NCBI RefSeq assembly: GCF_008831285.2
Contig: NC_045139.1
Location: 26,516,412-26,580,411 of the forward strand
From: Nymphaea colorata
Taxonomy: Eukaryota > Streptophyta > Magnoliopsida > Nymphaeales > Nymphaeaceae
DNA: 64,000 nucleotides
Direction: 5' to 3'
Shown: piece after piece, positions 37,311 through 49,365 of the stretch
Layout: each line of letters begins with the position of its first letter
Numbering within the stretch: the first letter of the stretch is position 1
Notes under the pieces: model-generated
Told to the model about the DNA's origin: nothing
Seen by the model: only the letters and a program-made list of their open reading frames with translations
The model's database searches: none
Program-made: the position numbers and the translations under genes

Positions 37311-38929
37311 AAAGCATTAAACCATAAGTTTCAGGACAAGATAGTAAAATATGTAGTATCAACAAAAATAATAAAATTAAAAAAAAAACTAACAAGACAA
37401 GTATATAATTAAACAACTATATAAAATAGGTACTTCTTGAGGTAATTAACTCATCTCAATCACCTTATGCACATACAAGCACATGCAAATCATAATTAAG
37501 TTCTATTCACAATGTAAGACAAAAAAAAAAATTTATATCCCAAACTAGAAAATATTGAAACTAGCTGAAATGAATGTGGAGTCCCCCTCAAATTGACCTA
37601 ACCTAACAAAAGCTTATAAAAAGTAGTATCAAACAGAGGTGGGGTCATCTCCAAATCAACACATCCTAACAATACCTTCTATGCTTTTTATCCACATGTT
37701 GCATTCAATAGATTCCCACATGCATCTGCTATCCCAAATATGTAATTTTCATTACATTCCCACTTACAAAGGTCAGAAGGACAGATTTACATTTTTTTTA
37801 GGATGGCCAGGAAGATGCACAACTAATTTAAAGTCTTTGTTCTGCAAATTTGGAACGTATATCTGATATATTTGATCATAGGACTACAAAACTTTTAAAC
37901 ATTATCCAACCGACAAAAAATCTATATCACAACGATCCTCCAAGTTGACTTCCACCATGTATCCTTTTACATGGAAGTTACATTGTGAACTTTGTGAAAA
38001 ATGATGCCATCCCCATGTATTCAGGCATATCTAAGCAGAATATACAAAGTAGAGCACACACCATCTACTAATTAATATATAAAAAGAAGCATATGAAATG
38101 CATCAGGATATTATTGTCACCAGAAAAATTTAGCTTTTTTTCTTATATACACTACAGGATAGTGTACTTAGCCTGAATAGAATGGAATTCTAAAATTATA
38201 TAGTTCATGCTGCCCTCTAGAGCCCAAATAACCTATTAACCACTTATTTGAGAACCAAGCACATGACAACCAGTTAACAGATGCTACTGTTATACATCAT
38301 TGGCAATTATTACTTTTTTATCCTTGACAAGATTAAGTCTTATTATGTTCAAAGACCACTGTCGGAACAGAGAAGATTGCTCCAGATGCCATAAGCCGAT
38401 CTAACATAGTTTTTAGATTAAGTGTAAATATTCCACAAAAGCAGATGCACAGGTCATGTATAGATCCACAAAACATATACATAATCTAGCATTTGAAGGG
38501 AACAAGTTTCATGTGCACTCAACAAGCAGTTCTGCACAGACTTCTCCTTAACTGTCAATGAAGGAACCATCAATTAAGATGCAAAACTTGTTCAATAAAA
38601 TTAACTACACACAACATCAAAGAAAGCAAACAAGCGACAATAAAGATCCTCATTTAATTTGACGCCAAGCATAACAAGAGATCCTAAATACACACCAAAA
38701 TCTAACGACACTCAAGTTTCATTCAATTAACATCATCTTGATCTAAGAACCAAAAGAAGGCATCCGTGGTCATATCGAAAATAGAAATAACACAGCAGCT
38801 GTTTTGGTCATTCATTGGAAGTCTATTAACACTAGGCTAAAATCAAGAAATCACAATAATAGTCAGACACATCTTGATTAACGACCAAAAGCAGAGTAAG
38901 AACATGATACAAAAAACTCAAAGAAATGA
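37311..38929. other. AT-rich region without a recognised gene
   Basis: Nothing coding is seen. The stretch is either the 5' UTR intron of SPC24 or the interior of a hAT-like element bounded by 37244 and about 39545. Confidence 0.35.
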
Positions 38930-39545
38930 AACAGAAACAGAGGCAAGAGCTGCCGGCCGGCAGCCCCTGTTGCAGACAAGATAGACGGATTTAAGGACCA
39001 CTGCCGGTCGGCCGCCCACCCTTTGCAAGAGAAAGCGACTAAGAGAGGCAATGTGGCGGCGAATTTGACATTTCTGCCGGAAGCCTTCAACCGGGAGAGA
39101 AGGGGAGAGAGAGAAAGAAAGATAAACTCACCTGATCGTGTCTTTATCTGGGCTCGCCGGATAGAGAGTGAGATAAACGTTCGCCAGAGAGTGAGAGCGC
39201 CACCAGCATTCGCCGGACGGAGAGAGACCGGGGCACCGGAGAGAGGGAGATAGATGGTCGCCGGTGTTTGGTGGAGAGAGAGGAGAGGGTTGCTGAGTGG
39301 AGGAAGAACAGAATGACAAGGGCTTGAGATCGAGAAGCCCCGTTTTTCTCGACGAGGGGAAAACTGGAAAAACGAAAGAGGATGCAAATCTCGTTAAAAT
39401 TTAAAAGAAAAAATGTTCTGAACATGTGTTTTTGAAATGCGGGCGGGCGGGCGCGCATCAGGCTAGTTTGCGTCTCATGCGCATCGATGCGTTTTCTGTC
39501 CGGATGCGCTTCGAGGCGTGCGCTTCACACTTGTTGGGCTCCGCC
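38930..39545. other. GC-rich island upstream of SPC24
   Basis: This is an isolated GC-rich block in AT-rich surroundings. On the minus strand 39129-39380 looks like a plant 5' leader: it is rich in ctctct words and ends in a strong donor, gatcag|gtgagttt, near 39131. It may be the SPC24 first (non-coding) exon, joined to an acceptor close to the ATG. The right part (39404-39545: gttctgaacatgtg, cttcgaggcgtgcgcttcac) resembles the interior and end of the hAT family at 59647, so the island could instead lie inside a transposon. Confidence 0.35.
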
Positions 39546-41309
39546 GGGACTTGCTTTTAATGGTGGAGCCTAAAGATCTACGTATGGTTCGAGTCTGTCA
39601 GCCCAATTTGGCTGATTAATGTGAAGACTAAGCTCCGTTTAAGTTTGAATATATATATATATACACACATTTGTATCTGTCTCTTTGAAATTCAAATATG
39701 CCGAAAGTTGGATACTGGCGGGATGGTTAAAAACTGAACATCTGTCGTTAAAAGTACCATAGATTGTTGCTAAAAGTATCGTGTGCTGCTGCTACAAACA
39801 AAATGTCATTAATGGGGGTAGTGACTGCCTTTTACTAATAGATTTTTAATTTATAATTGGCAACATTTTACATATGAAAGATAAGATTTGACTGTACTTA
39901 CATATATATATATATACATACCAGCTAGCCTGATGACAGACAAGTCTGTGGGCTGTTTATCATCGGAGAGACTAGGTAAGTTTTCTATCACAAAAATTGA
40001 GACAGATTCACAAAATACTAAAAACTATTGTTCTACGAAACTGACCCAATTGTTTGTGTAGATTCATAAAAACTCACAGAGTCTTTCTATTGTCAAACAC
40101 CCACGATTTTTTTTTTTCATTTTTTGCCCTCATAGATAGATGTTTTTCCTTTTTCTCTCTTAAGGTTATATTGATCATTTTGACATCCAAGCAAGGTACT
40201 GTGAGCCACCCACCTGTTTAGTGTTAATTAGTTGTATTTGCATGGGTTGGATGTTTACCTAAATATAATACGACTCCTACTAAACTATGAAAATGAAAAT
40301 TTTCACAATGACTCATAATTGGATGGAGAAGGTTATTTAAATTCAAGGGAGCCAACATCACCAGCATGTTTGCACTGGGAGTTGTTCAAATATAAGGAAC
40401 TGGAGAATGGAGATCCCTCGTACTTGTTCGGTCATATCGTCAGACAGCTGAGTTTTAAAACGACGGCAACAAATGATGTCATTTAAAATATGATCTATAT
40501 AATTTTTTTATATAGATTTTGAGGGCACATAAATATTTTTGATAAGTAAAGTTTTATGGGCACATATAGTTGACATAGGCGTGGTAATTGCCGGAATGGA
40601 AGAAATTGCGGGAATGAAAGAAAAGGATAGAGTTTCAGGTGGTATGATGAAATACTTTTCTTACTTAATTAGAGGAAAACACCACTTAGATCCTCCAATG
40701 TTGGAACACATAAGTAAAAAAAGGATTTTGCCGCATTTTTTACTTTGTAAAAAAACCATGATGAATTTTTAATTTGGATTTTTTTTTGTTTACTTTTCAA
40801 TTTTGTCTGAGGGCTTTTCAGGTATTCTCAGTATTTTGTACGTATATGGGTAGTGGCATATAACCAGCTTTGATTACAAGCACATGCGTTTAATGCATAC
40901 ATACAACCAGCTCAGCCACATTTTTTTTTTACACATTTAATTTAAAAATATGTTTTGAAAAAAAAAAAATCGATGCAGTAATCTGAAAATTTGAGGGAGG
41001 TTGTGCGCTGGCCCCGCCATTTAATTTAGCTCTAGCCTCGGTCAAGTCGATTAATGTATTAATTCACCTAAAATGATTTTTAGTTCAATTCATTTGGGGG
41101 AGTATATAAGAGCCCTACTGAAATATTGGACCTGGCATACCGGCTTGGTTGCTGGTGTCAGTGCTAGTATTTCATCTTATGACTTAAATATTTACAGTTT
41201 AAACATGGTGTTGGTCTTTGTATATCATCATCCTACGTATAATTTACAGCCTAATCATGGCATATATATATATCAATTGAATATACTTTTACTTTTACGG
41301 TATCTGCTT
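39546..41309. other. Intergenic region, no gene seen
   Basis: AT-rich, short frames only. Short (AT)n tracts lie near 39648-39664 and 39901-39915. Confidence 0.45.
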
Positions 41310-41636
41310 TCTTAGATATTCATATACTCGGATTCACAGAACCAAGTCTGAATCTAAATCCGAAATCTGACATCACAATCTGAATCTGATTTTTACATTC
41401 ATATTCAAATGCAAAATTTCAACTGAATCCAGCTGATTTTCAAAATGTGTGAACATTGAATATACGATATTTATGTATGTCCACATCCGAGTCCAAACTG
41501 ATGTCATTTCTCAAATCTGAATTTGATCCAATTTTTTAATCGGATATTAATTTTTTTTTTCACATCGAATCTTTTTGGAACGGTTAGATCAAATTATCTA
41601 TTTCAAATTGAATATATTGGCATCCCTACTCGTTCA
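41310..41636 (+). repeat. Dispersed AT-rich repeat, family A, copy 3
   Basis: It runs from 'atactcggattcacagaacc' to 'gaatatattggcatccctac' and follows copy 1 word by word (aatctgatttttacattc, atatttatgtatgtcc, ttttttaatcggatattaa, a T run, then the terminal CATCCCTAC). It abuts the BAHD fragment directly. Confidence 0.65.
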
Positions 41637-41789
41637 TGCACAACTTTCGAACAGTTTACTGAACTCAAGTGTGGAGGAATGGTTCTTTCTTGCACCGTAG
41701 ATCATAGTATCTCAGACGGCTACTCAGCGGACATGTTTTTAGAAGCACGGCCCAAGATGACCAAAATCAGGCACCATTTCTACGATTAA
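41633..41789 (+). pseudogene. BAHD acyltransferase fragment with HXXXD motif
   Basis: The frame reads [19 protein letters not shown], then [18 protein letters not shown]. This is the FKCGG...DHxxxDxYSxxMF core around the catalytic HXXXD motif (here H-S-I-S-D) of plant BAHD acyltransferases, which transfer acyl groups from CoA to alcohols or amines. Only about 50 residues remain. The fragment begins exactly at the end of repeat copy A3 and is closed by a stop at the edge of family B copy 3. Beyond that repeat, 41977-42300 may hold further degraded pieces but is full of stops. Confidence 0.7.
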
Positions 41790-41790
41790 G

Positions 41791-41976
41791 AGTGGAGCCA
41801 AGGTAGGGACCCACGTGGGCCTTGGCCCCACCTTTTTTTTTTTTAAAATTACATGTAAATTTTAGAAATTTTCACTTGGTTTATATAAAAAATTTGAAAA
41901 ATAATATTTTGGCCCTAATCAAAATTTAAAAACTTTAGTTTGCCCCCTTCATAAAAAGTTTCTGGCTTTGCCCCTG
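41791..41976 (+). repeat. Interspersed repeat family B, copy 3
   Basis: It starts agtggagccaaggtaggg and ends 'aaaagtttctggctttgccc', with the same middle as copies 1 and 2 (T run, 'tttcacttggtttatat', 'atattttggccctaat'). Its two ends are weakly inverted (AGTGGAGCCA against GGGCAAAGCCA). Confidence 0.6.
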
Positions 41977-43101
41977 TCAACGATGCCGAGTTCTAGACGC
42001 TCTCTTAAATAAGCAGGATTTACTACATGAAGACTGAAGTCACTGCCCCTCTCCCAGCTAGATTGTTAGATTGGCCAGTGAGAAGTTGTTAGGAATGCTT
42101 TATGTACGTTTAACTAGTGCTGTTGCATATGTTTAAGTTTATAAATGAATCGAGTTTCTACGGAGATACTTGGACTGAAATGAATGAGATTGAAAAGATC
42201 CATGTTACAACTTGCATAAGGAAAAGTTCAGGCTTTGAGCAATCAGTTCCATCTGCCGAACTTTACCTCTTCAATTTGGCACGAAGGTGCACTGGGTAAG
42301 CTGGCAGAGCTGTAGTTCATAACTAGAGCTGCTTGACTCAAGCCCTGTCGTAAGGATTACTTTGGTATCACGGCCACGCTGTGCGGCCGTGTGATCACAG
42401 TCTCACGCTAGCTACGGCCCTACGCCTTGCATATCCAAGCTGCTAACTAAGAGCTGGCAGAAGAGGAAGAAGTTGTGAGGAGGAAGACAAACGGAAGCCA
42501 ACGGCATTTAAGGAAAAAAAAAAGAAGTCAAGGGATTTTGATCGAACGCGCAAGGCGATCGAAATCCAGGTTTTCCATCGAAAAATCGAGATTTTGATCC
42601 CGTGTTTATCTGGAGTTTTGAATCTTTTGAAAAGCTAGGATCAGAAACCCACTTCTACAATGGATTCATCGCCTGGCAAACATAATCCAAATGTTTTCCG
42701 GGAATATTAGTAGCATCATTTTTTTGTGTTTCATCCGTCTAGTTGTTGTGTTATGGAACATGTTGCAGAGTGCTGTTGCTCAGAGTCTGTTGCTCAAAGT
42801 AATGATCATAATCCACATGCCAATTTCAATAGACAATAGCAGTGGTGCTTTTATAGATGGTGACTTTGTTTTTTTAGAATCACCCAGCCAGGACTATTCA
42901 ACCTTTCAATCCAACATGACTATTTAGTCCAATCCAACATGATAGTCCAACATGGTAGATGGTTAAAAAAAAACAAGAAGAAAAAACATAAACATTTTCA
43001 TTATCTAATATTAGTTGACATATTTTTTTCCTTGTTTTTTCCTCAACCATTCATCTGCTTCAGACGGACGACTCTCGGCTGGGTGATTCTGAATAGTTAG
43101 A

Positions 43102-43104
<3 letters not shown>
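41977..43104. other. Degraded region between BAHD fragment and PrfB3
   Basis: No intact gene. 'actttggtatcacggccac' near 42359 resembles the Met-tRNA primer-binding site of plant LTR elements, so a decayed retroelement leader may be present. The evidence is weak. Confidence 0.25.

Positions 43105-43142
<38 letters not shown>
43105..43142. repeat. (AT)n microsatellite
   Basis: An alternating AT tract of about 38 bases, about 140 bp beyond the PrfB3 stop codon. Confidence 0.95.
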
Positions 43143-43144
<2 letters not shown>

Positions 43145-43278
43145 CCAGCCTGAGGACGTCTTGCACAAAAAAAAGAAGACACTTTTACAAATATACCCAT
43201 GATTAGCTGAGAAAATTTTGTGAAAAGTACAAAATATTAGCCACAATAACTCAAACCATGTCAAAGTGGGAGGACCAC

Positions 43279-46200
43279 CTACGAGTCTCTTGTGTGCCGG
43301 TGACGAACATGGGCTTGAAGAACAGGTTCAAGACCACCATCCAAAACAGACACCAAATCTGGTAATTGGGTGTTTGTTTTGACATCATGTACTAGCTTGT
43401 ATGGATGGAACATGTATCTCCGTGTCTCTTCCTGCCAAAGATCAAAAATGCCATCTCTAGAAATCTTAGTGATATCAGATACTTCCTGCTGATCTGCAAG
43501 TACAAGTAGTTTTGCTTTCAAGCGTTTAAGAGCCTTGATCTTGTTAGCAAAATGACTCCTTTCACCTACAAATAAGACATGTAACATGAAAGCCGATCAA
43601 TTCTAGCAGCTTTGCAAGAATGCAATAAACTGCTGCATCCATTAATATTTACTATGCATGTTGCATCCAATAAACCTTGTGATTTGGTGCTTAAAGATTG
43701 ACCAAATTTTAAAAAAGGCGCAATCCAGAAGTTCAATTACCAGTTTTTCTGGAGGCTCTCTGATAAGTTAGCTCCATTGCTTACAAGCGCATCAAAATAG
43801 AAAGGTAGAAAAAAAAAAGGAATTAACAGCAAAAGATGAATCTAATCGACTTTATTACATGAACACTTCTAAAGACATCGAAGTATGGGATGCGCACTTC
43901 TGAAAACATGAAGTGTGGGACAGTTTTGAACATGAATATCGATTCTCACTCTCTCTCTCTGCAGATGTGCCTACATATAGATATACGTAAAGCTGCATCA
44001 AAGTTTCTATTTTCCAAAACTTGGTCGTCTAATGTCCTATAATCAATAGATAAAATCCTAAGAAACATTCACAACTCTGCTTATGTAGCCTAACTATAAA
44101 ACAATGAACGTCTCAAAGTAGCATATGAGGTGTGTCAGAGTGGCATAGTTACCTGAGCACTGAACTCTGATGCCAGTAGGTACATGGAGAATGCTAGCTG
44201 CCCTTTCCATTCGATAAACTAGGTGCTCATTTTCTCCACAAGAGAGCAATGTACTGACCTCAATATCTTTATCCTCTACAGGAATCTCTGGAGTTGATAC
44301 AAGGAAGAGTGGGATAACATCCACACATGCCATGCCAATCTGAAGTTCACGTAACATGTATATAACTTTCAGTGGGCTAGTTTAACATGAACTATGGAGT
44401 CCAATTATCTATAAAAGGAATGACTAAAGACTTGATAGCAAAATAGGAAAGACAATAGAGAATAGCAGTTAGCAGTTATCGAATTGAAAAGAATGGAGCC
44501 TAGTAGAATTATAGAACTTCCAGGTTAAAGTTATTTTCCTGATCAGTGCAAGCTTGGTCGTGAATACATATAGATTATAGACATATATACAAACATGCAC
44601 ACTTTTTAAATTGATGTTTCAAATAAATAAAACAAAGTACACCTACTTACCTAGACGTTTAAATTGATTTTTCAAATAAATAAAACAAAGTATACCTACT
44701 TATCTAGACGTGGAAGTGCCCTTAAGATGATGCCCTTTAAGAAAGGAAAGGAGATCTTGTTGTCTTCTAGACAGTTGACAGGCTGAATTTAGTCTAACAG
44801 TGGGACGAGAAAGATACTCTTATGGTCAGTAGCGGAGCCACCGTGGGGCAGGCGTGGGCGCCTGCCCACGCCAGCCAAATAAACTCCACGAGTTTAGTGG
44901 AGTGTCGGTCTGCCTCATGCCCATCTACACGCTATGCTGCCCACGCCAAACATGGATCGGGTCCAGCAATTGATCCAGCTCCAGCCTCCAGAAAACATAA
45001 GGCGCCCAAATTCACCCGAAATTCGGCCTATTGATTCTGTCTGCCTGCAGCCCGCCCAAATTCACCCGAAAGTTCGAAACCGAAAGACAAAAGTAAAACT
45101 GCCAAAGGGTGAAGCCGCGAAGGCGAAGGGGCGAACCGGCGAGTGAAGGGCAAGGCTGCAGGCCCACAACCGCGCAGCGGCGCAGGCTCGCAGCGGAGCA
45201 GCAGCCAGCAAGGGTTTCAGCTTCAGCTCTGACTCCTTTTTCTTTTTTCCCCTTCTCCTCCTCTCTCTCTGTAAGGAAAAATATAATTCCTTTTCCCACT
45301 TGTTGCAGTTGCAGCCTTTCACCCAGATTTCGTTGGGAATTTGAGAGGGAAACAGAGGAATAAGGTGTTGCCGTGTTGGGTGGGGATTTTGGGGAACGTC
45401 TTCTGGGAGACAAGCTAAGCCTTCCTGTGGTGAGAGTCTGCTTCTTCTTCTTCTTCTTGAATCATGAACGAATTGTTATTATCGTTTCTTCTTGAATGGT
45501 GTTGGGTTTTCACTTTTCATTTGTTTTCCCCTTTTCAACGGTTTTGCCTCAACGCTTTTTTCCTTACATATTTATTTATCATGTTTTGCATTACTTGCTA
45601 GTCTTGCTTTTGTTTTCGTTCAATTGTCAACCTAAATCACCAAACATTGGGTCTGAGTTGCATATTCTTGTCCCAAAGTGTGATGGTTCCCTGTTTGACT
45701 GTTCTGAAAAAACTGTTCACTCGCACTTTCTCTTCCATCATCCTCTTCAACGTTCCTCTTGCTTGTGTCTTCCTGTTCCACTGTGTCCTGGTTCCATGTT
45801 TGACTATTCTGAGAAAATTCTTCACTGACAATTTCTCTCACATCATCCTCTTCCCCATTCGCATTCTCTGCATCTTCCTGTTCCACCTTGTCATTAATGA
45901 TTCACCTTATTTGGAATGTCAATCACATCAGTCATCCACTTCTCATTCTCTCCTTCCAATGAGAGTATTACTGTGTTGTTTTGCTGCTCAAATTGGCCAA
46001 GATTTTCTTCAGTTCCCTGGGCGCCATGGCCCACAGTCTCATTCTCTATAGCTTCCTCTTTATCCTTAAGATCCTTGGCATCTTCATGAGTGACCTCAGG
46101 TGTTTCAATACTGCTTTGCTGCTCAAATTGTCCAAGATCTTCTTCAGTTCCCTGATCGCCATGGCCCACAGTCTCATTCTCTAAAGCTTCCTTTTTATCC

Positions 46201-49200
46201 TTAAGATCTTTGGCATCTTCATGAGTGACCTCATGTGTTTCAACATTGCTTTGCTGCTCAAATTGGCCAAGAATTTCTTCAGTTCCCTGATCGCCATGGC
46301 CCACAGTCTCATTCTCTATAGCTTCCTCTTTATCCTTAAGATCTTTGGCATCCTCATCAGTTACCTCAGGTGTTTCAATATTGCTTTGCTGCTCAAATTG
46401 GACTTCTTCAATTCCCTGATCACCACTGCCTGAGAATTGATTTTCCATGATCGCCCATTTGCGTTTAAGAGCCTTGGCATCACCATTTCCAGCCTCTTCC
46501 CTGTCCGGAATAATTTCAACATCGCCACCAGTTCTGATGATGAGGGGAAGATTGATCAGCTTGTGCCAGACCGATCTTCATCTATATGCGTTAATGCCAA
46601 TGGCTGGTAGGTTGGGTCTAAGTAGGATGATCATATTTTCCCAATTGTTTGTGTACTATCTGTATATATATATATACACTAATTGATAAAAGAAGAGGGA
46701 CATACTGGTGGCAGCCTTGTGAGTTGTGACTATGGCCTATCTCTCTTCCCTCCAAGTTAATATATGCAAGTTTTCTTGAATTTTTTTAGAATAGTGTTTG
46801 TGTCTAGGACAGATGTCGGATCTGTTCCTATTGAGTTTTAATTAAATTAGGATCTTATTTACTCATTTTATTTCTAATTTGTTTTTGCTTTAGTTCCAAC
46901 ATGTGTAATTGTTGGCTGGAGGTAATGTGCTTTGAATTAAGACTTGTTTTATTTTAGTGTTTATAAACATTGCAGAATATTTATATTTTTAACAAGTACT
47001 TAAGAGGTCTGGTTTTCAACCTTAATCAAAGTGGGCTCCATAGATAGGAAGCTTAAGAGGTCTGGTTTTTATCCTCAATCAAAGAGGTCATGTCTTCACA
47101 TGTTCAATAGCTATGTACTATATACTACTGCCCCATAGCCAAAAATTTCTGGCTCCGCCACTGCTTATGGTTAGGATAAGCCTTTTTAGATCCAGCACAG
47201 GTCACATATCAATTTCTATTGCTCTTAGTTATAGCAATACCACCTCTATACAGAACAAAGACGAAACATCTGGTCTGCATCTCAGGCAATTTGTATCTTT
47301 ACTGTATATTAAACTTTTCTGTAGATTATGTATGCCAAACTGATCCATCGATGTAATAAAGCTAACAAACATGGTTATTCTCGCAGTAACTAGCAGAAGT
47401 CCATAAGAAAATCAGAAAAGGAAAACGAAATATAATTCTTGTTTGAGCAAAACGGGAAAACCAATTCTAGATGAACCACGAGACCAATCTATACACGATC
47501 CATGGAAGTTAAGCATGATACACAACAGCTAGAGATAGTTGATGATCAAAGATTCATAATCCAAGTCCGAATGCATGGTCATAGACTGAAAAAAGGAAAC
47601 TGCAGAATCTACCTGGCAGGGGATAGAATCACGATTAAAGCCTTTGATCAACTTGTGAATTCCCCTCTCTCCTGAAAGATAGCCATACGCAAATTGCCAT
47701 TCAAACTCCACTGTTACAAACCTAATGCCAGATTTTGCAGAATATTTTTCTGTTATACGTCCTGGAAACCCTTGCTTTTTAGACCACAGGAGATACATGT
47801 GCATGAGTTTCTCAGCCCAGATCTGGAGATATATGACGTAAAATTTCAATGAGACAATTCAAGAAATATGTGTTAATCGTCCAACCATTACAACACACTT
47901 GATAGGGAAAACAAATGCTTCTTTTAGAGATCCATAATGGTAAAATTTAATAATAACACCAAAACATTTCATGATGCAACTTAGCCTTACCTATTTTGGG
48001 ATATCAAGAAACTAGAAAGCAAAAACCTGCTTTTTTGTTATTGTTTTATCCTTCACAATTTTTAGAGTTGCATGTTTGCCTCATGTTTTGAAGTACTCAT
48101 AGAGTGCCCCTTACATTTTGAAGTATTTACTATTTACTAAAGCTTGTCTAACTGCTGAATAATTTATCAAAGGTCGACCAAGTCAAGCATCTCATGACAA
48201 ACTACGATCACTAATTATGGCATATAAACAATAATGAATTAGTATAAAATGACTTTTTACATCCAAAAAATTATTATATCAGTATTCTTTCTTTAGTGAA
48301 CATTAGCGGCATGTATTGCTTCACAGCCCGTTTGACCAGGCCCCATCAGGTCATTGCAAAATGCATAGTTGATGATGTTTTGCTCCATGAGCCTGTAGAT
48401 CTGTTTCTCAATGGTTATTTACAAAAAGACGTATAGACCAGTTAGTTTAATAAGAAAAATAATTTGCTTTTTCCTTTTTTCACCATCAATTCCATGATCA
48501 GTCTGAGTTATTGAATACATTTAAAAAAGATTACATATAGAAGTAAAAAAATAACTCATCTAGACATGTTTTCTGCTGTGTGTGTGCATTCTACACGTGC
48601 ACAAGGCCATTGGTCTATCCTAATGGTAGGAAAGTATGGATATGGACCATTTCAATCATGTAATTTCTTATTATTTCACATCCTTTTCGAGTTCCAGCCA
48701 CATGGATCCGATTAAGTCATTTATCATGACGTAACATCCAAAAGTTCATTTCTAATTTACTAGTCATACTCTCAAGTATCATTATCGGCAATTTCATGGT
48801 TTTACTAGGAGTGTCTTCTATGTATTTTTCCTCGAGAAAGTCTTGGGAATTAAAAAAAAAAAAAATAGAATTTCATAATATTTAGAAAAACATCTTTTCT
48901 TTGCTCCTTCTTTGGTTTCTCTCTCTCTCTCTCTTTTTCCATTTTGTTGTGAATTAAGAAACCAAAGCTAATCTATGCTTCAAATATTTTCTTAAAAATT
49001 TTTAACTGAGACTAGAACAAGTTCACTCCTTGTCTCAGTTCGACCACATCCAAACTCAGGTTCATGCTTTTCAGGTGCCCGTCATCTTATAGACGAAACT
49101 GGTTAGGTGCAGTTATCCGCACTGGACATGCATTAACTGCATCCAGTGATGCACGAGCACTGCACCGCCACCCATGTTGAGACGTCGCATCAATGTGTAC

Positions 49201-49328
49201 ATAAGACTATTTTGAATTGTCAAGGCTTGTGAAAGCAAATTAATAGAAAAGGCATGCTTTCATAATTTTTTCTATTAGTTTTTTATATTTTAATTTTTTA
49301 ATTTTAAGTTCCTTAAGATTTTCCTGAG

Positions 49329-49365
<37 letters not shown>

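Larger units (their letters stand above)
44827..47163. mobile_element. hAT-superfamily element (2.3 kb) in PrfB3 intron 4
   Basis: The element begins CAGTAGCGGAGCCA and ends TGGCTCCGCCACTG, terminal inverted repeats with one mismatch. It is bounded by an exact 8-bp target duplication, CTTATGGT, at 44819-44826 and 47164-47171. These ends and the 8-bp duplication define hAT elements. Inside, 45100-45480 is GC-rich and reads like a promoter and 5' leader on the plus strand. No transposase with BED zinc finger or dimerisation domain is visible, so it is non-autonomous. The minus strand (the PrfB3 sense) carries an acidic repetitive frame at 45894-46448 and a related one at 45632-45886. The exact duplication suggests a fairly young insertion. 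Confidence 0.85.

Noticed and set aside
38878..39387. 169-codon minus-strand frame upstream of SPC24
   Set aside because: It is low complexity, rich in S, L and P and CT-rich in DNA, with no domain; more like a 5' leader or transposon DNA.
45012..45413. 133-codon minus-strand frame in the hAT element
   Set aside because: It overlaps a GC-rich leader-like stretch, shows no domain, and both strands are open because of composition.
49321..49360. Regular repeats considered as a CRISPR-like array
   Set aside because: It is an (AC)n microsatellite; no repeat-spacer pattern occurs anywhere, and the window is plant nuclear DNA.
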